DNA from: Bartonella apihabitans
GTDB taxonomy: Bacteria; Pseudomonadota; Alphaproteobacteria; Rhizobiales; Rhizobiaceae
Length of the DNA: 64,000 bases
Reading direction: 5' to 3'
NCBI RefSeq assembly: GCF_030758755.1
Contig: NZ_CP132387.1
Span: forward strand, 1,116,001-1,180,000
Below the pieces are notes generated by a model. It was not told the origin of the DNA and made no database searches. It saw only the letters and a program-made list of their open reading frames with translations. How positions within the stretch are numbered: the stretch's first letter is position 1; every line of letters starts with the position of its first letter. This document shows, piece by piece, positions 49,327 through 60,258 of the stretch. The position numbers and the translations under genes were made by a program.

Positions 49327-50621
49327 CGCAATCGATCGTTTACCAAAATGCCCGCATCGTCGATCCGTCATGCGACAAAGACGAAATAGGAACGCTCATC
49401 GTTGTTGATGGTATTATAAAAGCTTGTGGTGCTGCGGCTCAAAATCAGGGAACGCCTGAAGGGGCCGAGGTTTTTGATGCCCAAGGAAAGGCAATCCTGC
49501 CAGGACTGGTTGATGCCCGCGTTTACGTAGGTGAACCCGGGAACGAACACCGCGAGACGATACGCTCGGCAAGCAATTCAGCCGCTGCAGGTGGCGTTAC
49601 GTCTTTCGTTATGATGCCAGACACCCATCCGGTCATTGACGACGTAGCGCTTGTCGAATTTGTAAAGCAGACCGCTCGCGATAATGCCTGTGTTCATGTT
49701 TATCCTTCGGCAGCAATTACAACGCAACTGGCCGGTCAGGAAATGACAGAATTCGGTCTTTTAAAAGAATCCGGCGCTATCGCTTTTACCGATGGACATC
49801 AAACAATCGAAAATTCTTTGGTTCTCAGGCGTGCCATGACTTACGCCCATGACTTTGATGCGCTCATTATCCACGAAACACAGGACAAGTGGCTGACAGG
49901 TACTGGCGTTATGAATGAGGGGCTGCTTTCAAGCTGGCTTGGGCTTGCAGGTATTCCCAAAGAGGCCGAAGTGATCCCGCTGGAAAGAGATTTGCGTTTG
50001 GCCGCCTTGACCGGCTGCCGTTATCATGCAGCCGAGTTGTCCACTGCAATGTCGGCAGATGCCATGCGTCAGGCAAAGCAAAAATTGAATAATGTTACAG
50101 CGGGAGTATCAATCAATAATCTGACATTGAATGAAAATGACATTGGCGAATATCGTACATTTTTCCGTCTTTCGCCACCGCTCAGATCAGAAGATGATCG
50201 CCATGCCATGATTGAAGCCGTCCGCGATGGAACGATCGATCTGATTGTGTCAAGCCATGATCCTCAAGGTGCTGATACAAAACGTTTGCCGTTCGAAGAT
50301 GCAGAAGCCGGTGCTGTGGGTATGGAAACGTTACTTGCTGCCGCTTTACGACTTTATCATGACCAATCGTTATCGCTTAAAAAAATTGCCGCTTTGCTTT
50401 CTACCAATCCGGCAAAGATTCTGGAAATCGACGCGGGCAGCCTAAAACCCGGAAAAGCTGCCGATTTCATATTGGTTGATCTCGACGAACCTTGGGTTTT
50501 AACTCTTGATATGTTGCATTCGCGTTCAAAAAACACCCCGTTCGAAAATGCACGTTTTCAGGGACATGTGCTAAAAACCTACGTGTCGGGAAAAATGATA
50601 TACCAATATCAGAACTCTTGA
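49323..50621 (+). CDS. Dihydroorotase-like PyrC homologue lacking metal ligands (PyrX type)
   Basis: 432 residues of the amidohydrolase fold. The usual D-x-H-x-H metal motif is D-A-R-V-Y here ([15 protein letters not shown]), so both histidines are missing. The usual TDHAPH is SSHDPQ, and the usual H-x-x-H is YHAAELS. Such non-catalytic dihydroorotase homologues (PyrX/PyrC') are known to complex with class-A aspartate transcarbamoylase. A working dihydroorotase must be encoded elsewhere. Four-base overlap with pyrB supports complex formation. Often annotated pyrC by overall similarity. Confidence 0.88.
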   Translation: MTQSIVYQNARIVDPSCDKDEIGTLIVVDGIIKACGAAAQNQGTPEGAEVFDAQGKAILPGLVDARVYVGEPGNEHRETIRSASNSAAAGGVTSFVMMPDTHPVIDDVALVEFVKQTARDNACVHVYPSAAITTQLAGQEMTEFGLLKESGAIAFTDGHQTIENSLVLRRAMTYAHDFDALIIHETQDKWLTGTGVMNEGLLSSWLGLAGIPKEAEVIPLERDLRLAALTGCRYHAAELSTAMSADAMRQAKQKLNNVTAGVSINNLTLNENDIGEYRTFFRLSPPLRSEDDRHAMIEAVRDGTIDLIVSSHDPQGADTKRLPFEDAEAGAVGMETLLAAALRLYHDQSLSLKKIAALLSTNPAKILEIDAGSLKPGKAADFILVDLDEPWVLTLDMLHSRSKNTPFENARFQGHVLKTYVSGKMIYQYQNS

Positions 50622-50652
50622 ATTGAACGGCAAACTGAAAAAAGGTAACTCC

Positions 50653-51294
50653 ATGGCCGACATCGGTTTATCTCCCAAAATGGTCTCATGGTTGACATTG
50701 ATTATATGTTATCTCATAGGCTCGATTCCCTTCGGACTGATATTCACCCGATTGGCAGGCCTTGGAGATGTTCGTAAAATCGGTTCGGGCAATATTGGTG
50801 CTACGAACGTTTTACGCACCGGTAACAAGAAAATCGCATTGCTGACGCTTTTATGCGACATGTTTAAAGGCACTCTTGCGGTTTATATTGCCGCTTTCTT
50901 ATCGTCATTGGATTTTAACAATATTGTCGTTATTGCCTTGGGTGGTTTTGCCGCCTTTATAGGTCACATTTATCCGATCTGGCTCAAATTCAAAGGCGGG
51001 AAAGGTGTTGCAACCTATCTTGGCGTTTGTCTGGGATTTTTCCCACCTGCTGCATTGGTGTTTATCTGTGTTTGGCTGCTTACCGCGTTTATTACCCGTT
51101 ATTCTTCACTCTCTGCGCTTTTTGCAGTCATTCTTGTTCCGGTTTTCATCATACTTTTTATGGATAACCCTTCCCAAAAACTCTTTGCTATTGTTCTTTC
51201 GGTAATGAGTTTAATCGTTATTTTGAAACATCACACCAATATCCGACGTTTAATGACCGGGACAGAAAGCAAAATCGGTTCTAAAAAAACATAG
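50653..51294 (+). CDS. plsY: Acyl-phosphate:glycerol-3-phosphate acyltransferase
   Basis: 213 residues from [14 protein letters not shown] at 50653 (AAAGG seven bases upstream). Five or so membrane helices and the three cytoplasmic motifs: GSIPFGLIF with [26 protein letters not shown], and [10 protein letters not shown]. First acyl transfer in phospholipid synthesis. Thirty-one bases after the pyrC-like gene. Confidence 0.95.
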   Translation: MADIGLSPKMVSWLTLIICYLIGSIPFGLIFTRLAGLGDVRKIGSGNIGATNVLRTGNKKIALLTLLCDMFKGTLAVYIAAFLSSLDFNNIVVIALGGFAAFIGHIYPIWLKFKGGKGVATYLGVCLGFFPPAALVFICVWLLTAFITRYSSLSALFAVILVPVFIILFMDNPSQKLFAIVLSVMSLIVILKHHTNIRRLMTGTESKIGSKKT

Positions 51295-51328
51295 TGGCAC
51301 AAAAACATAGCGGGAAGTTGCAATTCAG

Positions 51329-52504
51329 ATGGAAAAACGTAAAGGGATTCCCCTTACCGATATGCAGCGCCTCCATTGGCTGCAATTGATACGTAGTGAA
51401 AATGTGGGAGCTGTTACGTTCATTGATCTTATCGAACATTTCGGTTCGGCAGGTGCGGCACTCGCTGCACTTCCGGAACTGAGTTCCAAAGGAGGCAGAG
51501 GAAAGCCTATCAGGATTGCCAGTCGTGAAGATGCAGAGCGTGAACTCGAACTTGCGGGAAAAATTGGCGCGCGTTTTATCGGTTTGGGTGAACCCGATTA
51601 TCCTCCCTATTTGCGGGCAATTGAAACACCTCCCCCTCTCATTTTGGTAAAAGGAAATTGTGATCGGTTTTTTTCTCCCTCTGTGGGCATCGTAGGCTCG
51701 CGGAATGCATCGGCTGGCGGTAAAAAACTGACAACACTGTTTGCCCATCAGTTAGGGGAAATGGGTTTCACAACAATTTCCGGTTTAGCCCGAGGCATTG
51801 ATACAGCCGCCCACTCTGCGAGCATTGATACCGGAACAATTGCAGTGATGGCGGGAGGAATTGACCATATATATCCGCCGGAAAATAAAGAGTTGTATAA
51901 CACCATATTGGATAAAGGCGGGGCGATCGTCAGCGAAATGCCCATTGGAACACAACCCAGAGCTCAGGATTTTCCCCGACGCAACAGAATCATTGCCGGC
52001 ATGTCACTTGGACTTCTGGTATGCGAAGCAGCAACCCGTTCAGGTTCCCTGATTACTGCCCGATTGGCCGCAGAAATGGGGCGCATCGTTTTTGCAATAC
52101 CGGGGTCTCCGTTGGATCCTCGTGCCCAAGGCACCAATAATCTCATTAAAGAAGGTGCACTGCTTGTCACCCGTCCGGAAGACATTGCAGAAACACTCAC
52201 CCCTTTATCTCCATCACAAGATAACAGGCAATTAGCGATATTCGGCGATATCGACGAAAACTTTACAGAGTTTTCGCAAAAACCGGTTTTAGATGAAAGC
52301 GTGATTGGCAGGGTAGATAAAGACCGTGACGCCGTATTAAATGCTCTTTCTACAGCGCCGATTGATCTGGAGACGCTCAGTCTTGCATCCGAAGTCCCGA
52401 TTGACCAAATCTATCTCATTCTGGTCGAATTGGATCTGGCAGGAAAACTTATCCGTCACAGTGGCGGCATGGTTTCACTTGCTGTCACTGAGTTTTCTGA
52501 TTAG
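51329..52504 (+). CDS. dprA: DNA processing protein DprA
   Basis: 391 residues. The Rossmann core shows GIVGSRNASAGGKKL, TISGLARGIDTAAHSA, GIDHIYPPEN, PRAQDFPRRNRIIAGMS and GSLITARLAAEMGR. A C-terminal winged-helix domain begins near residue 325. Binds single-stranded DNA and loads RecA during transformation. Its last 20 bases overlap the 3' end of a 56-residue ORF on the other strand. Confidence 0.94.
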   Translation: MEKRKGIPLTDMQRLHWLQLIRSENVGAVTFIDLIEHFGSAGAALAALPELSSKGGRGKPIRIASREDAERELELAGKIGARFIGLGEPDYPPYLRAIETPPPLILVKGNCDRFFSPSVGIVGSRNASAGGKKLTTLFAHQLGEMGFTTISGLARGIDTAAHSASIDTGTIAVMAGGIDHIYPPENKELYNTILDKGGAIVSEMPIGTQPRAQDFPRRNRIIAGMSLGLLVCEAATRSGSLITARLAAEMGRIVFAIPGSPLDPRAQGTNNLIKEGALLVTRPEDIAETLTPLSPSQDNRQLAIFGDIDENFTEFSQKPVLDESVIGRVDKDRDAVLNALSTAPIDLETLSLASEVPIDQIYLILVELDLAGKLIRHSGGMVSLAVTEFSD

Positions 52505-52655
52505 CATCATTATTTTTTAAAATATTTTGTCCTTCTTTGGCGACCATGTCCAACAAGAATGCCAGAAACGGCAAATCGACATTTCGCGCCATCTCGTTCA
52601 TTTGTTTTGACATATCAGTTATATAGCCTATGGTTTTCAGGCGTTCTAGAGGCAT
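52485..52655 (-). CDS. 56-residue conserved-looking small protein
   Basis: ATG to TGA, 56 residues, beginning MPLERLKTIGYITDMSKQM and continuing to LPFLAFLLDMVAKEGQN. Amphipathic helices with regular leucines. GGAGAAG lies about five bases before the ATG. From memory, similar short proteins with YISDM..QM..MA and LLDMA..E motifs are annotated as hypothetical in Brucella and relatives, which supports it being real. Function unknown. Convergent with dprA with a 20-base overlap of the 3' ends; the ATG is 246 bp from topA, which is divergent. Confidence 0.72.
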   Translation of the reverse strand: MPLERLKTIGYITDMSKQMNEMARNVDLPFLAFLLDMVAKEGQNILKNNDANQKTQ

Positions 52656-52901
52656 GTAACTTCTCCTCGTTACGTTAATTCTCCTTATGTTTTATTGATC
52701 TGGAGCCAACGTAAAAATTTTCATGGTCAACGCGTCATTTTTAATGATTATTAGTGATCTTCATTATAATAACGTGTACTTTTTTAGAGTGCAATCATTA
52801 GTTGCATATACGTTTTTTTTTCATTTAGCCTTGACCAAAGCTATCAAGCCGGTCAATTGAGAGGAGATAAAAATCATTGGTTCAGGGAAGCGGATATCAT
52901 T

Positions 52902-55549
52902 ATGGATGTTGTCGTAGTCGAATTACCGGCAAAAGCTAAAACGATCAATAAATATCTAGGACCCAATTATAAAGTGCTGGCGTCTTTCGGGCATGTGCGT
53001 GATCTACCGGCAAAAGACGGATCGGTATTGCCGGATCAGGATTTTGCGATGAAGTGGGACACCAGCTCTACCGGTGCAAAACGTCTCGCTGAAATATCTA
53101 AAGCTTTGAAAGACGCCGATGGCCTTATTCTGGCAACCGACCCTGACCGCGAAGGAGAGGCCATTTCCTGGCATGTTCTTGATGTTTTGCAGCATAAAAA
53201 GTTATTAAAGGACAAACCCGTAAAACGGGTCGTCTTTAACGCCATTACGAAACATGCCGTTCTGGAGGCTATGAAGCACCCGCGTGATATCGATATTCCT
53301 CTGGTTGATGCATATATGGCAAGACGCGCGCTTGATTATCTCGTTGGTTTCACATTATCGCCTGTACTTTGGCGGAAATTGCCGGGAGCGCGTTCTGCCG
53401 GTCGTGTACAGTCTGTTGCATTGCGTCTTGTTTGCGACCGTGAGTTGGAAATTGAACATTTCAAGCGCGAAGATTATTGGTCAATAGAAGCTAAACTTGC
53501 CACGAAAACTGACGAAAGTTTCATGGCAAGATTAACGGCATTCAACCAGAAAAAGCTCGCAAAACTTGATATAAAGAGCGAACAACAAGCTGAAACCATT
53601 CGCAGCATGCTGGATGGTGCCGACTATCGCACCACAAGTGTCGAATCAAAGCCGACAAAGCGTAATCCGGTTCCCCCTTTTACAACGTCCACATTGCAAC
53701 AAGCCGCTTCCTCGAAGCTTGGTTTCTCTGCTTCACGCACAATGCAGGTTGCCCAAAAGCTCTATGAAGGAATTGATATAGGTGGAGAGACAACCGGTCT
53801 TATCACCTATATGCGTACTGACGGTGTCCAAATCGCACCGGAAGCAATTGATGCTGCAAGAAAAGCAATTCAAGACACATTCGGCGGAAATTATGTGCCT
53901 GAAAAGCCGCGTTTTTATTCGACCAAGGCGAAAAATGCTCAAGAAGCCCACGAAGCCATTCGCCCGACAGATTTCAAAAGAAAACCTGAAGATATCAGGA
54001 AATATCTCGATAGTGATCAATTCAAGCTTTATGAACTCGTATGGAAAAGAGCAATTGCAAGCCAGATGAAGCCTGCCGATATCGAACGGACAACTGTCGA
54101 GATCGAGGCTATCAAAGGGTGCCCGATCGTGCAAATTTGAGAGCCGTCGGGTCTGTGATAAAGTTTGACGGTTTCATAGCAGCTTATCTTGATCAAAAAG
54201 ACGATGATACGGCTGATGGCGAAGACTCTGTACGTCTTCCGGCAATGACAGCAGACGAAAAGCTGAAAAAAGTTTCCATTGAAGCTCTGAAACACACAAC
54301 CGAACCCCCTGCCCGCTACACAGAAGCAACGCTTATTAAAAAGTTGGAAGAATTGGGAATTGGTCGCCCGTCAACCTATGCGTCTACGCTCGGAACATTG
54401 CGTGACCGTGATTATGTCACGATCGAGAAACGTAAACTTATCCCGCAAGCCAAAGGGCGTATTGTTACAGCTTTCCTTGAAAATTTCTTCAACCGCTATG
54501 TCGAATATGATTTCACTGCCGATCTTGAAGAAAAGCTGGATTTAATTTCCGATGGCAAACTTTCTTGGAAAGACGTTCTACGCGAATTCTGGGACGCTTT
54601 TAACGCCTCGGTTGCCGACATTAAAGAGTTGCGGGTAAGCAATGTCCTCGATGTATTGAATGATGCACTTGCTCCGCTTGCGTTTCCGCCGCGGGAAGAT
54701 GGCAGTGATCCACGCTCCTGTCCGCTTTGCCATGAAGGTCGCTTGTCACTCAAACTCGGGCGTTACGGCGCATTTGTCGGCTGCTCGAATTATCCCGAAT
54801 GCAAATATACAAGGCAATTGGGGAGTGACGACACTTCCAACGGTGAAAACGCGCAAACCGATGAACCGACGATACTTGGAAAAGATCCCGGCACCGGCGA
54901 GGATGTCACGCTCAAAACCGGCCGGTTCGGCCCCTATGTCGAGTGTAAACATGGCGAGGAAGTGAAACGGGTCGGCCTGCCAAAAAGCTGGACACCAAAC
55001 GAAGTCAATCTGGAAAAAGCTCTGGCACTCTTATCCTTGCCAAGAGAAGTTGGTATCCACCCCGAAAATGGTAAGCCGATTATTGCCGCAATTGGCCGAT
55101 ATGGACCTTACGTCTCCTGTGACGGGCAATATGCCAACCTTGAAACACCCGAAGAAGTGTTTGACATCGGCATCAATCGGGCTGTTACGGTTCTGGCTGA
55201 AAAACAGGCACGTGGTGGCTCTCGCCGTGGTTCCACACCCAAAGCTCTGGCAACACTCGGAGAACATCCGGACGGTGGAGAGGTAACTGTACGTGATGGG
55301 CGTTATGGGCCATATGTCAATTGGGGAAAAATTAATGCGACACTGCCAAAGGGCAAAGATCCGGCATCGGTGACCTTGGCCGAGGCTTTGGAACTCATTG
55401 CACAAAAAGCAGCTTCTCCCAAAAATGGCCGTAAAGGTGCTGTAAAGAAATCACAAACAAAAGCTGGAACGACAAAAAAGACTGCTACAAAAAAAACGAC
55501 AGCAAAAACTGCCGCAAGCAAAAAAACAACCTCCAAAAAAGGTGAATAA
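52902..55549 (+). CDS. topA: DNA topoisomerase I (frameshifted; altered first motif)
   Basis: Relaxes negative supercoils. Start MDVVVVELPAKAKTINKYLG at 52902. Toprim domain LILATDPDREGEAISWHV, active-site Tyr in GLITYMRTDGV, HEAIRPTD. The frame breaks at 54117-54119 (AAAGGGTGCCC; one more G restores KGVPDRANLRAVGSV). The repaired length is about 882 residues. The C-terminal part has a zinc-ribbon (SCPLCHEGRLSLKLG, GCSNYPECKYTRQ), Topo-C-repeats (RFGPYVECKHG, RYGPYVSCDG, RYGPYVNWGK) and a Lys/Thr-rich tail. Codon 8 is Leu where the family has Ser (V-E-S-P-A-K). Confidence 0.94.
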
Positions 55550-55579
55550 CCCGTCAAACGGCGGGATGGAAAACAAGCT

Positions 55580-57838
55580 ATGAAACAACATCCCGACGTT
55601 GACCGGAAAACTTCTCATCTCCCTACAAAGGACGATATTCTCTCTTTCATTCGGGAAAACCCGAATTTGTCGGGAAAGCGGGAGCTTGCCAAAGCTTTCA
55701 ACCTCAAGGGGGATGCGCGAATTTGGCTAAAAGACCTTCTGCGTGAACTCAAAGCCGAAGGCATCGTTGCTAAACAGCGTAATAAATTAGTTCCCAAACA
55801 CACTCTGCCGCCTGTTACGCTTATTGATATTAAAGGTCGTGATCGTGACGGCGGTTTTATTGCTTTTCCGAGCGACTGGGATGGCGAAGATGCGCCCATG
55901 GTCTCACTCCATCCGGCAAAGCATACCAAGGGACCGGCTATTGGTGTAGGAGACAGAGTTCTAGCCAAAATTTTTCGTAACAAAAGAAAAGATGGCCCCG
56001 CTTATACCGCTCGCGCAATTAAAAAAATCGATAAACAGGAACTTACTACAATGGGGGTTCTTCGGGATATTGGCAAAGGTAAATGGCGTTTGGAGCCTAT
56101 CGACCGGAAAGCTTCCGAAATTGCTGTCGATTTGCCTCCGGAAAGTGAAGCAAAATCCGGCGATCTCGTGGAGGTCGAAATCGGGCGTGACAAGCATTAC
56201 GGTTTAAAGCGCGGAAAAGTAACAGCAATTCTCGGCAGTATCGATAGCGAAAAAGCTTTGTCAATGATTGCGATTATCTCGCATGATATCCCTTATGTTT
56301 TTCCCGAACGTGTACTTGCAGAGGCAGAAGCTGCCAAACCTGCTACGATGGATAATCGTGAAGATTGGCGCGATCTTCCGCTCGTCACTATTGATCCGGA
56401 AGACGCAAAAGATCACGATGATGCCGTTTACGCAGAAATGGATACCAGCGAGGACAATAAAGGTGGCTTTATTGTCGTAGTCGCAATTGCCGATGTCGGT
56501 TATTACGTCCGCCCCGATAGTGCACTCGATAAAGAGGCACTGAAACGTGGCAATTCGGTTTATTTTCCCGATCGCGTTGTGCCGATGTTGCCGGAACGCA
56601 TTTCCAACAATCTATGTTCGTTGCGAGAAGGAGAAGACCGTCCGGCTATCGCTGTGCGTATGATTTTTGATGATCAGGGGAAAAAACGCAGCCATAGTTT
56701 TCACCGTGTCATGATGCGTTCTGCTGCAAAACTCTCTTATGTACAGACACAAAACGCAATAGACGGAAAGCCGGATGAAAAGACTTCTCCGATCGTTGAA
56801 AATGTTTTAAAACCTCTTTGGGCAGCCTATGATGCGTTAAAAAAGGCGCGCGACAAACGGCAGCCGCTGGAGCTCGATCTTCCTGAACGGAAAATCATTC
56901 TTGACAAAAACGGCCGCATTAAAGATGTGGTTGTTCCGCCACGGCTTGATGCCCATAAGCTTATTGAAGAATTTATGATTCAAGCCAATGTCTCGGCCGC
57001 CGAGACTTCTCAAATCCAAGCACCAGCCCCTGATCTATCGTATTCACGACCAACCTTCGCTTGCAAAACAGGAAGGATTGCGCGAATTTTTGCATTCGCT
57101 TGGGTTATCACTCTCTCGAAGCGCCGAACTGACACCCGAGCGCTTCAACAAAATCCTTGAGCATGTAAAAGATACAGACCAGCAAGAGCTCGTCAATCAG
57201 GTGGTCTTGCGTACACAATCCCAAGCGGAATATGCTCCCGAAAATATAGGTCATTTCGGGCTGAATTTACGTAATTATGCACATTTTACGTCTCCCATTC
57301 GCCGTTATGCGGACCTGACTGTCCACCGCGCATTGATCCGTTCATTAAAGTTCGGCAATGATGGTTTAACAGATGAAGAAGAAAAGAATTTGATGAAATT
57401 GCTGTTGCAATTTCTCTCACCGAGCGGCGTGCAATGGCCGCAGAACGTGAAACGATAGATCGGCTCGTCGCTCACTTTCTTGCCGATAAGATAGGTGCTG
57501 AATTTACAGGTCGTATCGCCGGTGTAACAAAATCCGGTTTATTCATATCGCTTGATCGTCTCGGGGCCGACGGCTTTACGCCCATTTCAACTCTGGCGAC
57601 AGACTATTATATTTTTGATGAAGCGAGACACGCTTTGATCGGTCAAAAGAGCCATAAAGGCTACCAATTGGGTGACAGCGTTAATGTGCGTCTTGTCGAA
57701 GCCCAGCCAATTGCGGGCGCATTACGCTTCGAAATGTTGAGCGCTCCACGACCAATGGCGTTTTCGCCCGTATCTCATCATAAAGCCAAAACAGGCGCAC
57801 GTCGTTTTAACCGTTCAGCGCGAAAAAGCAGAGCGTAA
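55580..57838 (+). CDS. rnr: Ribonuclease R (two frameshifts)
   Basis: 3'-5' exoribonuclease of the RNB family. Winged-helix start, cold-shock domains around residues 65-230, then the RNB core with TIDPEDAKDHDDAVYAE (catalytic Asps), VAIADVGYYVRPDSALD and FPDRVVPMLPERISNNLCSL. First break at 57005-57007 after QANVSAAET, resuming at LLKSKHQPLIYRIHDQPS (two bases lost, ACCCTT to ACTT). Second break at 57396-57400, after EEEKNLMK; restoring one A gives IAVAISLTERRAMAAERETID. Then an S1 domain (GVTKSGLFISLDRLGADGF) and a basic tail. About 753 residues when repaired. Thirty bases after topA. Confidence 0.92.
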
Positions 57839-58132
57839 AACAATGGCATGTTTGTTCAATGATCTTCGGTTTTTTCTAATGAACCGAAAGATTATCAAAT
57901 CTGGTTCAAATCAACTAACAAAGATTAAAGAGTGATCGTCGTGGCGACAGTTAATTATCAAACATCCCGAAAATTGACTTGAACAAACAGAGTGGTTAAT
58001 TTGGCCATCATTATAATTGCGCAAATAAACTCATAAAAACAAAGAAGGATTAATCTCTCGCATCCCAAGCGAATTTAAAAGATAACGCTTTCTTTTTCCC
58101 GATTTTAATAAGAGATAACCAGTTAATCTATC

Positions 58133-59305
58133 ATGCAGCCTGACCGTCCCTCACAGAACTTGAAGCCATGGCGCGCAATATTTGCCGCCACCGCTACAAT
58201 TGGCGCAGTGGGCATGGCATTAGGGCTCGGGACCCAACTTATTTCTATTCTCATGGCTGCCCGGGGGTTTTCCAGTAGTGTGATAGGTTACAGCGGAACT
58301 GTGGGGGGGATTGCAACAATTATTGCTGCTGTCTTTACAGCACGAATTGCCAAAAAACTCGGTGTTGCACGTTCCATACTGACGATGATGTGCGTCGGGT
58401 GTGCAAGCTTTTTAGGATTTTATTATTTCGAATTGATTTTTATCTGGTTCGTTTTGCGCTTCACCTTACATTTTGCCATTACGGTGATGTTTATCCTTTC
58501 CGAATTCTGGGTAAATAGCTCGGCTCCGCCGGCTAAACGCGGCACGATTCTTGCGATATATGCGATTACACTCGGGCTTGGGTTTACTATCGGCCCTACC
58601 CTTCTTGCCCATGTAGGAAGTCAAGGTTTCACCCCATTCGGCACGGCCTGTATTCTGATTGCTCTTGCAGCAATTCCGATTGTTATGGCCTGGAACTTGA
58701 GCCCGACATTCAAGGATAGCGATCACGTTGCTTTTATCCGCTATATTTTTGCTGTGCCAAGTTCGACGATGGCCGTACTGGTTTACGGTGCAATACAAAT
58801 GGGCGCATTGACGCTTATTACCCCTTTCAGTCTAAATCTCGGCTATAGCGAGAGTGAAGCTGCCAAATTCATGTCCATACTTGCATTGGGAAATGTTCTC
58901 CTGCTTATTCCGATAGGCATTATCAGCGATTTTGTTACAGATAGACGCTATCCCTTGATGGGCTGCGCAATCATCGGCTTGATTGGCACTTTATTGATTC
59001 CCTTGATTGCAGAGGTCAAGTGGGTGCTTATTCTTGATCTTTTTATTTTGGGTGGAGTTTCGGCTGGCCTCTATACAATTGGTCTGGCGCAATTAGGCGC
59101 ACGCCTCAAGGGATTCGAACTTGCTGCAGCCAATTCAGCCTTTATTTTTTGCTATGGCATCGGAATGCTTGTCGGGCCGACGGCAATCGGAAAAGCGATG
59201 GATCTCTTTCCACCTTTCGGCTTTTCGAACACAATGGCCACATTTTTCGGACTTTATATCATTTTAGTGGTCTCAAGAGTTGTGTTAAAGCTAATCCGCT
59301 CTTGA
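58133..59305 (+). CDS. MFS transporter (YcaD-like)
   Basis: 390 residues, about 12 membrane helices, start MQPDRPSQNLKPWR. Features are GLGTQLISILMAARGFSS, the loop ARIAKKLGVARS, FILSEFWVNSSAPPAKRGTI (the conserved E-x-W-x-N of this group) and ISDFVTDRRYP. Substrate unknown. It lies between rnr and rpmG, the usual place in related genomes. Intact. Confidence 0.88.
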   Translation: MQPDRPSQNLKPWRAIFAATATIGAVGMALGLGTQLISILMAARGFSSSVIGYSGTVGGIATIIAAVFTARIAKKLGVARSILTMMCVGCASFLGFYYFELIFIWFVLRFTLHFAITVMFILSEFWVNSSAPPAKRGTILAIYAITLGLGFTIGPTLLAHVGSQGFTPFGTACILIALAAIPIVMAWNLSPTFKDSDHVAFIRYIFAVPSSTMAVLVYGAIQMGALTLITPFSLNLGYSESEAAKFMSILALGNVLLLIPIGIISDFVTDRRYPLMGCAIIGLIGTLLIPLIAEVKWVLILDLFILGGVSAGLYTIGLAQLGARLKGFELAAANSAFIFCYGIGMLVGPTAIGKAMDLFPPFGFSNTMATFFGLYIILVVSRVVLKLIRS

Positions 59306-59409
59306 CTTTTTGTACAACATCCTTAGTGTCGCGGCAAAATCCACGTGAACCGGAATGATATATCCGGTTTGAAGGTGGTCGTTTTATTTTTAGGAACAGG
59401 ATCCTTATT

Positions 59410-59577
59410 ATGGCTAAAGCAGCATCCATTAAAATCAAGCTTTTGTCGACTGCAGATACCGGTTTTTTCTATGTTACAAAGAAAAATAGCCGCACAATGA
59501 CAGAAAAAATGACAAAACGTAAATATGACCCGATTGCAAAAAAGCATGTCGAGTTCAAAGAAACAAAAATCAAGTAA
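59410..59577 (+). CDS. rpmG: 50S ribosomal protein L33
   Basis: 55 residues starting [20 protein letters not shown] and ending [28 protein letters not shown] is the L33 core. The zinc-free form: no CxxC pair, as in other alphaproteobacteria. The gene is too short for many gene finders but unmistakable. A strong terminator follows 21 bases after the stop. Confidence 0.97.
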   Translation: MAKAASIKIKLLSTADTGFFYVTKKNSRTMTEKMTKRKYDPIAKKHVEFKETKIK

Positions 59578-60258
59578 TTGATTTTTTTCAATTAAAAGAG
59601 CCGCTTTTCTCCGGAAGAGCGGCTTTTTTATTAGCTGATTTTTAATTATCAGGCTAAATTGCCTTTATTATTTCGGTAATTTTCCTCACCTTTTTATCGA
59701 TTTGCCCTCATCTCTTATTAATATTTGACGATTTGATTATCCGTCTGATTAATGACTGCGATTGTGCACATTCAAAACCTTGCCCGTTCTTTTATAGGTA
59801 GAACGCTCCAATCACTTTCGTAAACTTCCCAATTCTTTTCATGGAAATAGTTGATTACAATCCAATAGACATCGCTCCATAACATCAATTTTTTCAGTGC
59901 CCTTTTCACACGCCAAAAAGCACAATTGGTTTAAACGGACACTATTGATATTATCATCAATCTTTTAAAGAGCTGAACTGTTTCTGCTTGTCCGCATGTG
60001 TTTGCTTATCTTCAGGTAATGGCTCAATTTGAACAGCCATTGATGAGCCAAATTTACCGAAAGAGCCGCTGATCGCGTGATCGAACGGGAATTCACAAAA
60101 CGATACCGACAAGCTGACGGCTACAGCCGCTCGGTTAACAACGCCATAGCGGAATTTTTTGAAGATAGCGGCCATCTGCAATTGCACCCGCAGAAAACTA
60201 GTCCGGATCACCACTGTCTTGAGATGATCGCGGAATGTTTTGCCTCGCTATTCCGGTT
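59578..60258. other. 681-bp region between rpmG and the L,D-transpeptidase gene
   Basis: After the rpmG terminator the sequence is AT-rich. A minus-strand frame at 59957-60214 ends in a hydrophilic stretch (AVQIEPLPEDKQTHADKQKQ) and could be a small protein of 72 residues from an internal ATG, but has no ribosome binding site. An overlapping plus-strand frame (60077-60328) looks worse. I call neither. Confidence 0.45.
59599..59629 (+). terminator. rpmG terminator
   Basis: Eleven-base stem with one G-U pair (AGCCGCTTTTC / GAAGAGCGGCT), three-base loop, then six T's. Confidence 0.93.

Noticed and set aside
51286..51312. Direct repeat AAAAACATAG at the plsY end
   Set aside because: Two short AT-rich copies only; chance is a sufficient explanation.
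54117..54119. Programmed frameshifting in topA, gatA and rnr
   Set aside because: No consistent slippery heptamer, pseudoknot or functional logic; contexts differ and the shifts are both -1 and +1/-2, which fits indel errors better.
59957..60214. Minus-strand frame upstream of nothing obvious, between rpmG and the L,D-transpeptidase
   Set aside because: Mixed composition, no ribosome binding site, overlaps another frame; not enough evidence to call.
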